From contig JASHTN010000374.1 in NCBI GenBank assembly GCA_030040525.1, positions 1 to 5,772 on the forward strand: DNA of 5,772 bases, in the 5' to 3' direction. The notes under the pieces are model-generated. The model was not told where the DNA came from and ran no database searches. It worked only from the letters and a program-made list of their open reading frames with translations. A program made the position numbers and the translations under genes. Origin of the DNA: Gammaproteobacteria bacterium. GTDB lineage: Bacteria; Pseudomonadota; Gammaproteobacteria; Steroidobacterales; Steroidobacteraceae. Below, piece after piece: positions 1 through 5,565 of this stretch (positions are counted from its first letter, which is position 1; the number at the start of each line of letters is the position of its first letter).

Positions 1-89
1 GCCGTGAGCTCCGCGTCGAAGCGCGTTACCGGGGCGGCTGTCGCCCGCAGCAGCGGCTCGCCCATCTTCAGGACCGGCCGGACCGCCAT
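1..89 (-). CDS. def: Peptide deformylase homologue, N-terminal fragment (runs off the left edge)
   Basis: Only the first 29 or so residues are visible. They begin MAVRPVLKMGEPLLR and continue to a PVTRFD segment. This N-terminal pattern (a short strand, LKMG-P-LL, then a P-V--FD turn) is characteristic of bacterial peptide deformylases, which remove the formyl group from the initiator methionine of new proteins. The metal-binding motifs (GLAAPQ, EGCLS, HE-DH) would lie outside the window and cannot be checked. The ATG at 87-89 is 4 bp downstream of the pqqE stop codon. A GAGG overlaps that stop but sits only 2 nt from the ATG, which is close for a ribosome-binding site. The gene is therefore probably co-transcribed with pqq and translationally coupled to pqqE. 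It could be a second deformylase rather than the housekeeping copy. The family call is fairly safe from the N-terminus alone; function is inferred. Confidence 0.72.
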   Translation of the reverse strand, partial: MAVRPVLKMGEPLLRATAAPVTRFDAELT

Positions 90-93
90 CGCC

Positions 94-1296
94 TCAGGAC
101 TCGCCGCGCGCCTGCCCGCCGGCCGTTGCACCGCTGCCGTGCTCGACCGCAATCGAGATGCGGTGATCGCGGAACACCAGCTCGTGGGGCCGCGAGACCA
201 CGGCGGGCGTGCCGGGCCCTGCAGATGGCGTCCCGTTGCCCGCTGCTGCCGCGGCGCGCTCCGCGCGCGCCACCGCCTCGGTCACGAGGTGGTGGTGCGG
301 CGACAGGTCGCACACCGGATCGGTGTTGGCGGCATCGCCGGTGAGCAGGAACGCCTGGCAGCGGCAGCCGCCGTGATCCTTGTGGCGCTCCGGGCAGCTG
401 CGACAGGGCTCCTTCATCCAGCCCTCGCCGCGGAAGCGATTGAAGGCTTCCGACTCGTACCAGATGCTTCTGAGGTCGGACTCGAGCACGTTCGGGAAGG
501 TGAGCCCCGGCAGCATGCGTGCCGCGTGACACGGCAAGGCGGTGCCGTCGGGCGTCACGGCGAGGAACACCGAGCCGAGGCCGTTCATGCAGGCCTTGGG
601 CCGGGTCTCGAAATAATCCGGCACGACGAAGAAGATCTGCATCCGCGAGCCGAGGCGCGCGCGCACGCGCTGCGCCGCGGCCTCGGCGCGCTCGAGCTGC
701 GCCCGGGTCGGCAACAGGTGGTCGCGGTTGAGCCACGCCCAGCCGTAGTACTGCGTGTTGGCGAGCTCGACGTACTCGGCGCCGATGCGCTCGGCCATCG
801 CGAGGATCTCGTCCACGTGGTCGATGTTGAGCCGGTGCAGCACCACGTTGAGCACCATCGGATACTCGTACTGGCGGATCAGCGCCGCGACACGCGACTT
901 GAGCTCGAACGTGCGCGTGCTGCTCAGGAAGTCGTTCAGCTCGCGGCTGCTGTCCTGGAAGGACAGCTGGATGTGATCGAGGCCCGCGGCCTTGAACGCA
1001 CGGATGCGCTCCTCGGTCATGCCGACGCCGGAGGTGATGAGGTTGATGTAGTAGCCGAGCGAATGCGCCGCGGCGATGATCGGCTCGAGATCATCGCGCG
1101 CCAGCGGCTCCCCGCCCGAGAGCCCGAGCTGCACGGCGCCGAGCGCGCGCGCTTCGCGCAGCACCCGCAGCCAGTCCGCGGTGGCAAGCTCGGCTCCCGT
1201 CGCGGCGAACTCCGTCGGGTTCGAGCAGAACACGCAGTGCAGCGGGCAGCGATAGGTGAGCTCCGCCAGCAGCCACAGCGGCGGCCCGACGCTCAT
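94..1296 (-). CDS. pqqE: PqqE, radical SAM/SPASM PqqA-peptide cyclase
   Basis: PqqE makes the carbon-carbon bond between the Glu and Tyr side chains of PqqA while the peptide is held by PqqD. The radical SAM cluster motif is CPLHCVFC (Cys17, Cys21, Cys24), followed by LSGGEP (59-64) for SAM binding. The C-terminal SPASM region has Cys236, Cys256, Cys311 and Cys313, fitting auxiliary cluster I, and Cys298, Cys301, Asp307 and Cys329, fitting auxiliary cluster II with the unusual Asp ligand known from this family. The Cys/Asp spacing matches characterised PqqE as far as I recall it. At 400 residues it is slightly long: after about residue 347 there is an Ala/Gly/Pro-rich linker and a tail (HELVFRDHRIS) of no evident function. 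The ATG at 1294-1296 overlaps the pqqD stop as ATGA, and a GGAG lies 8 nt upstream, so the start is well supported. The next gene follows after 4 bp. Confidence 0.97.
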   Translation of the reverse strand: MSVGPPLWLLAELTYRCPLHCVFCSNPTEFAATGAELATADWLRVLREARALGAVQLGLSGGEPLARDDLEPIIAAAHSLGYYINLITSGVGMTEERIRAFKAAGLDHIQLSFQDSSRELNDFLSSTRTFELKSRVAALIRQYEYPMVLNVVLHRLNIDHVDEILAMAERIGAEYVELANTQYYGWAWLNRDHLLPTRAQLERAEAAAQRVRARLGSRMQIFFVVPDYFETRPKACMNGLGSVFLAVTPDGTALPCHAARMLPGLTFPNVLESDLRSIWYESEAFNRFRGEGWMKEPCRSCPERHKDHGGCRCQAFLLTGDAANTDPVCDLSPHHHLVTEAVARAERAAAAAGNGTPSAGPGTPAVVSRPHELVFRDHRISIAVEHGSGATAGGQARGES

Positions 1297-1571
1297 TCCC
1301 GCAACTCCAGCCAGCGCCGCTCGACCGCGAGCTCGACGAACGCGTGCACGTCGTCCGTCAGCCCGCTGGTGCTGTAGGTGCGCTCGAGGTCGGCGACGAT
1401 GTCGGCTACCGTGCGTACTCCGTCGCAGCGGCTCATGATGGCGCCGGCGCTCTCGTTGAGCTGAACCATGCCTTCAGGGTACAGCAAGACGTGCGCCGCC
1501 TGCGCCGGCTCCCATTGCAGCCGCATACCGTGGGCGATGCTCGGCTTCGCCGTCGGCCTGACGCCGATCAT
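1293..1571 (-). CDS. pqqD: PqqD, PqqA-binding chaperone
   Basis: This 92-residue protein has the PqqD family signature: R-LQWEPAQ (17-24), VLLYPEGMVQLNESA (28-42), then CDG-RTV (49-55) and a C-terminal helical segment ending with W-L-L-E. PqqD is a small RiPP recognition element that binds the PqqA leader and presents the peptide to PqqE. The length and the Arg-Pro-rich start (IGVRPTAKP) are typical. The stop overlaps the pqqE start as ATGA, which fits the need for near-equal amounts of PqqD and PqqE. The ATG at 1569-1571 is preceded by GGGGTG, 5 nt away. That whole initiation region is the second copy of a 17-bp tandem duplication, so an identical ribosome-binding site and ATG sit 17 nt upstream but in another frame, giving a six-codon ORF. 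The family call is secure; the effect of the duplication is inference. Confidence 0.95.
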   Translation of the reverse strand: MIGVRPTAKPSIAHGMRLQWEPAQAAHVLLYPEGMVQLNESAGAIMSRCDGVRTVADIVADLERTYSTSGLTDDVHAFVELAVERRWLELRE

Positions 1572-1604
1572 GGGGGCACCCCGATCATGGGGGCACCCCG
1601 ATCA
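1564..1604. repeat. 17-bp tandem duplication across the pqqC/pqqD junction
   Basis: The 17-bp unit CCGATCATGGGGGCACC occurs twice without mismatch (1564-1580 and 1581-1597). It is followed by a partial third copy, CCGATCA (1598-1604), whose last three bases are the pqqC stop codon on the minus strand. Each full unit carries, on the minus strand, a GGGGTG ribosome-binding site, a C5 spacer and an ATG. The unit is not a multiple of three, so the copies are out of frame with each other. A short CCCC/GGGG stem (1590-1593 with 1579-1582) could form in the mRNA with the first ATG in the loop and part of the pqqD ribosome-binding site in the stem. Confidence 0.93.
1568..1588 (-). other. Six-codon mini-ORF created by duplication upstream of pqqD
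   Basis: Read on the minus strand, an ATG at 1586-1588 opens MIGVPP and stops at TGA (1568-1570), which overlaps the pqqD ATG (1569-1571) as ATGA. The mini-ORF has the same GGGGTG plus 5-nt spacing as pqqD, because it is the first copy of the 17-bp repeat. It could act as a translational coupler delivering ribosomes to pqqD, or compete for initiation. Nothing shows that it is translated. Confidence 0.4.
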
Positions 1605-2300
1605 CGCACGGACCCCGAGCTTCTGCGCCATGGCGTCGTTCATCTGCCAGAGCACATCGAGCTTGAACTGCAGTATCGAGAGTGCCCGCTCCTGCGCAGC
1701 GCGCGTCGTGAAGCGCTCGAGGGTGACGGCGAGGGCGAACTCCACGTCGCGGCGCGCGCGGCTCATGCGGCTCTGGAAGTAGCTGAGCCCGGCCGGATCG
1801 ATCCACGGGTAGTGCTCCGGCCAGCTGGCGAGTCGCTGCCGGTGGATCTCGGGCGCGAACAGCTCCGTGAGCGAGGCGCACACCCCCTCGGGCCAGGGCG
1901 CGCGGCGCGCGAAGTTGACGTAGGCGTCCACGGCGAAGCGCACCCCGGGAAGCACGTCCGCGAGGCTCTCCACCCGCGCGCGCTCCAGGCCGACCGCGGC
2001 GGCCAGTCGCAGCCACGCTTCGATTCCTCCGGCATCCTCGCCGTGGCCGTCGTGATCGAGAATGCGCTGCACCCAGTTGCGCCGCACGGCGCGCTCGTCG
2101 CAGTTGGCGAGGATCGCGGCATCCTTCACCGGGATGTTGATCTGATAATAGAAGCGGTTCGCGACCCAGCCGCGGATCTGCTCGGCTGACGCCTTGCCGG
2201 TATTCAGCATGACGTTGAACGGGTGATGGATGTGGTAGGCGCGGCCGCGCTCGCGCAGCCGCTCCTCGAACTCCGCGGGCGTCCAGGCGACGGCGGTCAT
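1602..2300 (-). CDS. pqqC: PqqC, pyrroloquinoline-quinone synthase
   Basis: PqqC is a cofactorless oxidase that performs the final ring closure and eight-electron oxidation giving PQQ. The 232-residue product shows the family blocks in order: YHIHHPFN (22-29), NRFYYQINIPVKDAAILANC (48-67), DHDG (82-85), GGIEAWLRLAAAVG (91-104), FAVDAYVNFAR (122-131), HRQRLASWPEHYPWI (153-167) and LSYFQSR (172-178). Residues corresponding, with an offset of about one, to the active-site set of the Klebsiella enzyme appear present: His23, Arg49, Gln53, Lys59, His83, Tyr127, His153, Arg156, Tyr174 and Arg178. The enzyme is therefore probably active. The ATG is at 2298-2300, with only a weak AGGGCGG 4 nt upstream. 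It follows pqqB after a 45-bp gap, and its TGA lies in the repeat preceding pqqD. Confidence 0.97.
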   Translation of the reverse strand: MTAVAWTPAEFEERLRERGRAYHIHHPFNVMLNTGKASAEQIRGWVANRFYYQINIPVKDAAILANCDERAVRRNWVQRILDHDGHGEDAGGIEAWLRLAAAVGLERARVESLADVLPGVRFAVDAYVNFARRAPWPEGVCASLTELFAPEIHRQRLASWPEHYPWIDPAGLSYFQSRMSRARRDVEFALAVTLERFTTRAAQERALSILQFKLDVLWQMNDAMAQKLGVRA

Positions 2301-2322
2301 CGGGCCGCCCTGCTCGTCGCAC

Positions 2323-2336
2323 CCCGGCTCACCGGG
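2323..2336 (-). other. Small hairpin in the pqqB-pqqC gap
   Basis: CCCGG (2323-2327) and CCGGG (2332-2336) form a perfect 5-bp stem with a 4-nt loop in the 45-bp gap between pqqB and pqqC. No T-run follows, so it is not a standard terminator. It could stabilise or partly separate the messages, or be chance in GC-rich DNA. Confidence 0.25.
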
Positions 2337-2345
2337 CGCTCCCGC

Positions 2346-3263
2346 TCACAGCTCGATCTCCATGCCGTCGGCCGCCACCTCGATCCCGCGGCGCGTGAGC
2401 TCGGCGCGCTGCGCGGAGTCCTCATCGAGAATCGGGTTGGTGTTGTTCACGTGAATCAGAATCCTGCGCGCCGCCGGCAGCTTCTCCAGCCACTCGAGCA
2501 TGCCGCCCGCGCCGCTCTGCGGCAGGTGGCCGATCTCGCGCGCGCGCCTGGCTGAGAGCCCGAGCGCGATCATCTCATCGTCGGTCCAGAAGGTGCCGTC
2601 CACGAACAGGCAGTCGGCGGCCCCGAGCGCGCCCCACAGCCGCTCCTCCATTGCGCCGAGGCCCGGCGCATAGACCGCGCTCCGCCCGCTCACCGTGTCG
2701 CGCATGACGAGCGCGACGTTGTCGCCGGGAATGGGCGACTCGCGGTTCGGGGAGTATGGCGCGGGCTTGCTCGCCACCGGCAACGCGCGCCACCGCACGC
2801 CCGCCAGCGGCTCGACCGTGAACTCATTGCCGTCGACCGGCATCGCGTGCCGCTCGATGCCGCAGTAGTGCCCGAGCACCTTCAGGATCGGATTGCCGCG
2901 GGTGAGATCGGCGTAGGCGGCGTCCGTGCACCAGACCGACAAGGGCCGGGTCGATTCCCGCAGCATGAGCAGCCCCGTGGTGTGATCGATCTGTCCGTCG
3001 ACCAGCACGACGGCGGCGATCGCCGTGTCGCGCGCCGCGCGCGCGGGCTGCAGCTCGGGGGCGGCCTTGAGCTGCACGAGAATGTCCGGGGAGGCATTCA
3101 CCAGCACCCAGGCTGCGGCATCCTCTGCGCGGACGGCGATCGAGGATTGGGTTCGCGCGCGCGCCCGCACGGTGCCGTTGCGGACACCCGTGCAGTTGCG
3201 GCAATTGCAGTTCCACTGGGGAAATCCGCCTCCGGCGGCGGAGCCCAGCACCCGGATTTTCAC
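2346..3263 (-). CDS. pqqB: PqqB, metallo-beta-lactamase-fold enzyme of PQQ synthesis
   Basis: The 305 residues are the usual PqqB length. The N-terminus has the invariant LGSAAGGGFPQWNCNC (6-21), with Cys19, Cys21 and Cys24 forming the structural zinc site. The metallo-beta-lactamase motif is altered, as in all PqqB: DGQIDH (89-94) replaces HxHxDH. Other family blocks are YSPNRESPIPGDNVAL (170-185), GTFWTDDEM (223-231), GHLPQSG (245-251) and HVNNTNPIL (271-279). PqqB has been shown to hydroxylate the tyrosine ring of the Glu-Tyr unit, using iron; older reports suggested a role in PQQ transport. The start is GTG (3261-3263), chosen because the conserved KIRVLGSAAGGG begins directly after it. 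The ribosome-binding site is poor (AGTGAAG about 10 nt upstream). A 70-bp gap separates it from pqqA. GTG plus a weak site suggests lower translation than pqqA. Confidence 0.97.
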   Translation of the reverse strand: MKIRVLGSAAGGGFPQWNCNCRNCTGVRNGTVRARARTQSSIAVRAEDAAAWVLVNASPDILVQLKAAPELQPARAARDTAIAAVVLVDGQIDHTTGLLMLRESTRPLSVWCTDAAYADLTRGNPILKVLGHYCGIERHAMPVDGNEFTVEPLAGVRWRALPVASKPAPYSPNRESPIPGDNVALVMRDTVSGRSAVYAPGLGAMEERLWGALGAADCLFVDGTFWTDDEMIALGLSARRAREIGHLPQSGAGGMLEWLEKLPAARRILIHVNNTNPILDEDSAQRAELTRRGIEVAADGMEIEL

Positions 3264-3278
3264 GACTTGGGCTTCACT

Positions 3279-3292
3279 TGCCCCGGGAGGCA
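3279..3292 (-). other. Possible stem-loop in the pqqA-pqqB gap
   Basis: On the minus strand TGCCT and GGGCA (3288-3292 and 3279-3283) can pair, with one G-U pair and a CCCG loop. A longer GGGCT/AGCCC pairing across the gap competes with it. There is no T-run, so this is not a clear terminator. A structure here would fit the known habit of pqq operons to make more pqqA than pqqB-E message by attenuation or processing, but the fold is weak. Confidence 0.25.
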
Positions 3293-3333
3293 GGCAGCGA
3301 GCCCTGGATTCTTGCTAGCGGATCGCGCTTCGA

Positions 3334-3408
3334 TCAGCGGTTCGCGATGTACATCGTCACTTCCATACCGAAACGGAAGTCGACGGCCTTCGGTGTTACC
3401 CAACGCAT
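3334..3408 (-). CDS. pqqA: PqqA, PQQ precursor peptide
   Basis: A 24-residue ribosomal peptide beginning MRWVTPKAVDF and ending EVTMYIANR. Glu16 and Tyr20 have the E-x3-Y spacing; the backbone of PQQ comes from these two residues after cross-linking by PqqE and proteolysis. The N-terminal half (W-TPKAVD) and the C-terminal EVTMYIANR match PqqA peptides of other bacteria. Met15 takes the place of the more usual Phe before the Glu. A strong AGGAG (3414-3418) lies 5 nt before the ATG (3406-3408), the best ribosome-binding site in the operon, as expected for a peptide consumed in stoichiometric amounts. The frame stays open upstream to an ATG near 3552, but the short start is chosen because the family is 22-29 residues long and the AGGAG sits exactly here. 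It is the first gene of the operon. Confidence 0.95.
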   Translation of the reverse strand: MRWVTPKAVDFRFGMEVTMYIANR

Positions 3409-3413
3409 ATGCG

Positions 3414-3418
3414 CTCCT
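3414..3418 (-). promoter_or_regulatory. Ribosome-binding site of pqqA
   Basis: AGGAG on the minus strand, 5 nt before the ATG. It fixes the 24-residue start and is stronger than the sites of the downstream pqq genes. Confidence 0.75.
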
Positions 3419-3506
3419 GAGCCTGCCGGGTGAGCCAATTTTCTGGACCGGGTCTCATGGTGGACCTGCCCCCTCCCCGGCGGAAGGGCGGATCTCATGA
3501 AACTAA

Positions 3507-3525
3507 CCTCATGATTTTCATGAGG
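3507..3525. promoter_or_regulatory. Perfect 8-3-8 inverted repeat, candidate operator
   Basis: CCTCATGA (3507-3514), TTT, TCATGAGG (3518-3525) is a perfect dyad. A further CTCATGA stands at 3494-3500, exactly 14 bp before the CTCATGA of the left arm, and a CTCATGG at 3454-3460. NarL/FixJ-type regulators bind short inverted or direct heptamers as dimers, so the adjacent response regulator is the natural candidate ligand. The dyad centre is about 108 bp upstream of the pqqA ATG and 69 bp upstream of the kinase ATG, suitable for activation of pqqA. There is no T-run, and the position between divergent starts argues against a terminator. The binding protein is inferred. Confidence 0.6.
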
Positions 3526-3584
3526 GCCGGAGCAGGCTGCTAACATGGCCACAGGGCATCTCCAATAATCCCCGATCCCGCGCG

Positions 3585-4931
3585 ATGAAACTGCGCACGC
3601 GCCTGAACCTCGTGCTGACCGGCCTGACCGTGGTCTTCGTCGCGGTGCTGGTCGCGGACGAGATCCGCAATACGCGTTCCTCCGTCCGCGAGGAGATCCA
3701 GGCGGCGAATCTCGTCGCCGCTCAGGTCCTCGGCCGGCTCGCGGTGATCTACGCGGGGGCGGGCGAAGGGCCCGCGCTCCTCGACCTGGTGCAGCAGCTC
3801 GGGCACGTGCGCGCCAACGAGATCACGCTGCGGGATGCGGCCGGCGAGCTCCTTTATCACTCGCCCCCGCCGACGTATAAGGCGGGCCGCGAGGCGCCGC
3901 AGTGGTTCACGCGCCTCCTGGCCCCAGAGCCCGCGCAGGAGCGATTCCAGCTGCCCGCCGGCATGCAGCTGGTGATCGATGCGCAGCCGTCGCGGTCTAT
4001 TCTCGATGCCTGGGACGATCTCACGCGCCTCGTGATCATCGGTGTGGTGATGGTCGCCGTGGTCAGCGGACTCGCCTTCTGGCTGGTGGAGCGCGCGCTG
4101 GCCCCGTTTCCGGTCATCGTGAGCGGACTCGAGCGGCTGCAGCGCGGCGAGCTCACGGTGCGGCTGCCGCCGCTCTCGGGCGCGGAAGCGTATGCGATCG
4201 GCGCGGCCTTCAACCGCATGGCGCGCGCGGTCGAGGACAACGTGCGCGCCGAGCGCGAAGCGCAGGAGGCGCGCACCCGGCTCGAGGAGCGTCGCGAGCT
4301 GGCGCAGCTGGTCGAGCAGAGCATCGAGGAGGAGCGCCACCTGATCGCGCACGAGCTGCATGACGAGTTCGGACAGTCGGTGACTGCGATCCGCAGCCTC
4401 GCCATGGCGATCGCCACGCAGTCGCAGCAGCCGGACATGGCGAACGCGGCGCGCTTGATCTCCGCCGAAGCCGCGCGCCTCTACGACGCGATGCACGGGC
4501 TGATTCCGCGGCTCGCGCCGCCGTCGCTCGACACACTCGGACTGGCCGCCACGCTCGAGAGCCTGGTGGCCGACTGGCAGCGCCGCCATCCCACCCCGCT
4601 CCTGTCGCTGCAGCACGAGCTGCCCGCCGATCTCGGCGGCAGCGCGACGCTCGCCGCCTACCGCGTCGTGCAGGAAGGGCTGGTGAATGCGCTGCGGCAC
4701 GCGCAGGCGGCGCATGTGGCGATCGACGTCACGGCGAGCGTCGGCAAGCTGCGGGTGCGCGTCGAGGACGACGGCGTGGGGCTGCCCGAGCAATGGTCGC
4801 GGCCCGGGCGCTTCGGGCTGCGCGGCCTCGAAGAGCGGGTGGAACGGCTCGGCGGTACGTTCGGCGTGCGCAACGTCGCGCCGCACGGCGTGTCCCTCAC
4901 GGCGGAGATTCCCCTCGGGGTGAGCGCATGA
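3585..4931 (+). CDS. Membrane sensor histidine kinase with LapD/MoxY-type periplasmic domain (HisKA_3 family)
   Basis: The 448-residue kinase has a first membrane helix at about 7-25, a periplasmic region at about 27-145 with a NEITLRDAAGELLYHSPPPTYKAGREAP block (78-105) typical of LapD/MoxY N-terminal sensor domains, a second membrane helix at about 148-168 and a HAMP linker at about 169-221. A coiled coil leads into the HisKA_3 dimerisation domain. The phosphoacceptor is His259 in HELHDEFGQ, with Asp260 and Gln264 forming the DxxxQ phosphatase motif of NarX-like kinases. The HATPase_c domain shows the N box (EGLVNALRHA, 364-373, Asn368) and DDGVGL (395-400), then GLRGLEERVERLGG (411-424). 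All key residues are present. The ATG at 3585 gives a normal N-terminus but has no clear ribosome-binding site. It overlaps the next gene by 4 bp. Relatives (MoxY) control methanol or formaldehyde oxidation. The divergent position next to pqqA suggests a similar role here; the signal is unknown. Confidence 0.92.
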   Translation: MKLRTRLNLVLTGLTVVFVAVLVADEIRNTRSSVREEIQAANLVAAQVLGRLAVIYAGAGEGPALLDLVQQLGHVRANEITLRDAAGELLYHSPPPTYKAGREAPQWFTRLLAPEPAQERFQLPAGMQLVIDAQPSRSILDAWDDLTRLVIIGVVMVAVVSGLAFWLVERALAPFPVIVSGLERLQRGELTVRLPPLSGAEAYAIGAAFNRMARAVEDNVRAEREAQEARTRLEERRELAQLVEQSIEEERHLIAHELHDEFGQSVTAIRSLAMAIATQSQQPDMANAARLISAEAARLYDAMHGLIPRLAPPSLDTLGLAATLESLVADWQRRHPTPLLSLQHELPADLGGSATLAAYRVVQEGLVNALRHAQAAHVAIDVTASVGKLRVRVEDDGVGLPEQWSRPGRFGLRGLEERVERLGGTFGVRNVAPHGVSLTAEIPLGVSA

Positions 4932-5560
4932 TCCGGGTGCTGCTGGTGGACGATCACGCGGTGGTGCGCACCGGGTTCCGACTGCTGCTGCAGGCGCACG
5001 GCGAGATCACCGTGGTCGGCGAAGCCGACTCCGGCGAGAGCGCCTGTCAGCTCTACATCGAGCTCGTCCCCGATGTCGTCGTGATGGACATCGCGATGCC
5101 GGGCATGGGCGGGCTCGAGGCACTGCGCCGGATCCGCGCCCATTATCCGCAGGCGCGCGTGCTGGCGCTCTCGGCCCACGATGACCCGGCGCACGCGCGG
5201 CGCGCGCTGCGCGAGGGCGCACGCGGCTTCCTCTCCAAGCGCAGCGCCCCCGAGGCGCTCTTCGAAGCCATCACCACCGTCGCGGCAGGCCGGCGCTACC
5301 TCGACGTGCAGCTGGCGCAGAAGCTCGCTCTCGCGGAGGTCGAGGGCGGCAAGGCGCCGATCGAACGGCTGTCGGAACGCGAGTTCGAGGTGTTCGTGCG
5401 TCTCGCCGGCGGCCAGAGCGTGCAGCGCATCGCCGAGGACCTTAAGCTCTCCGCCTCGACCGTCGGCACACACCTCTACAACATCAAGCAGAAGCTCGGC
5501 GTATCCAACCAGGCCGAGCTCACGCTGCTCGCGATCCGCCACGGAGTCATCGAAGCGTAA
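4928..5560 (+). CDS. NarL/FixJ-type response regulator, partner of the kinase
   Basis: This 210-residue regulator has an N-terminal receiver domain (1-120) with acidic pair Asp8/Asp9, phosphoacceptor Asp54 in VVMDIAMPGMGG, Ser82 and Lys104. The C-terminal LuxR/GerE DNA-binding domain (about 145-207) has LSEREFEVFVRLAGG and the recognition region LSASTVGTHLYNIKQKLGVSNQAEL. The DNA-binding half is close to the UhpA/MoxX type. The start at 4928 is chosen because MIRVLLVDDH is the normal receiver start, GGGGTGA (4917-4923) lies 4 nt upstream, and the ATG overlaps the kinase stop as ATGA; a longer upstream frame only repeats kinase DNA. The pair is surely cognate. It probably binds the CTCATGA sites in the pqqA/kinase spacer and regulates pqq, perhaps with a distant quinoprotein dehydrogenase. 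The regulon is inferred. Confidence 0.94.
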   Translation: MIRVLLVDDHAVVRTGFRLLLQAHGEITVVGEADSGESACQLYIELVPDVVVMDIAMPGMGGLEALRRIRAHYPQARVLALSAHDDPAHARRALREGARGFLSKRSAPEALFEAITTVAAGRRYLDVQLAQKLALAEVEGGKAPIERLSEREFEVFVRLAGGQSVQRIAEDLKLSASTVGTHLYNIKQKLGVSNQAELTLLAIRHGVIEA

Positions 5561-5565
5561 GTTGC

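Larger units (their letters stand above)
3409..3584. promoter_or_regulatory. Divergent regulatory spacer between pqqA and the histidine kinase gene
   Basis: This 176-bp spacer must hold the promoters for pqqA leftward and the kinase gene rightward. It is locally richer in A/T (3491-3523 and around 3561-3570) than the flanking genes. It contains the inverted repeat described separately, an AGCAG-G-CTGCT palindrome (3531-3541), and a GC-rich stretch at 3467-3490 between the operator-like sites and pqqA. I see no convincing sigma70 -35/-10 pair on either strand, which suits promoters needing an activator. TAACAT (3541-3546) with AATAAT (3564-3569) is a weak rightward candidate. Confidence 0.6.

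Noticed and set aside
4..1377. Long plus-strand frame (457 codons) opposite pqqE and pqqD
   Set aside because: It is the antisense of clear pqqE/pqqD genes in GC-rich DNA. Its product is Arg/Ala/His-rich, with no recognisable domain.
1564..1604. CRISPR or satellite array
   Set aside because: Only two full 17-bp copies, directly adjacent and without spacers; it is a simple tandem duplication.
1585..2322. 245-codon minus-strand frame overlapping pqqC
   Set aside because: It is the alternate frame of pqqC and its product is Arg-rich. Only its last six codons are of interest, as the separate mini-ORF.
3507..3525. Reading the inverted repeat as a rho-independent terminator
   Set aside because: It lies between two divergent starts, has no T-run, and its arms are AT-balanced, with extra half-site copies nearby.
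3334..3552. 72-residue N-terminally extended pqqA
   Set aside because: PqqA peptides are 22-29 residues, the AGGAG is placed for the short start, and the extension would cover the operator-like repeats.
3540..4886. 448-codon minus-strand frame opposite the histidine kinase gene
   Set aside because: The plus strand encodes a complete, motif-rich kinase. The antisense product is Arg/His/Leu-rich low-complexity sequence, and the equal length is coincidence.
4793..4927. 45-residue upstream extension of the response regulator
   Set aside because: It overlaps kinase coding sequence and is Arg/Ala-rich. The receiver domain begins normally at 4928, with a good ribosome-binding site.
4658..5542. 294-codon minus-strand frame opposite the response regulator gene
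   Set aside because: Shadow of the kinase 3' end and the regulator gene; no family pattern.
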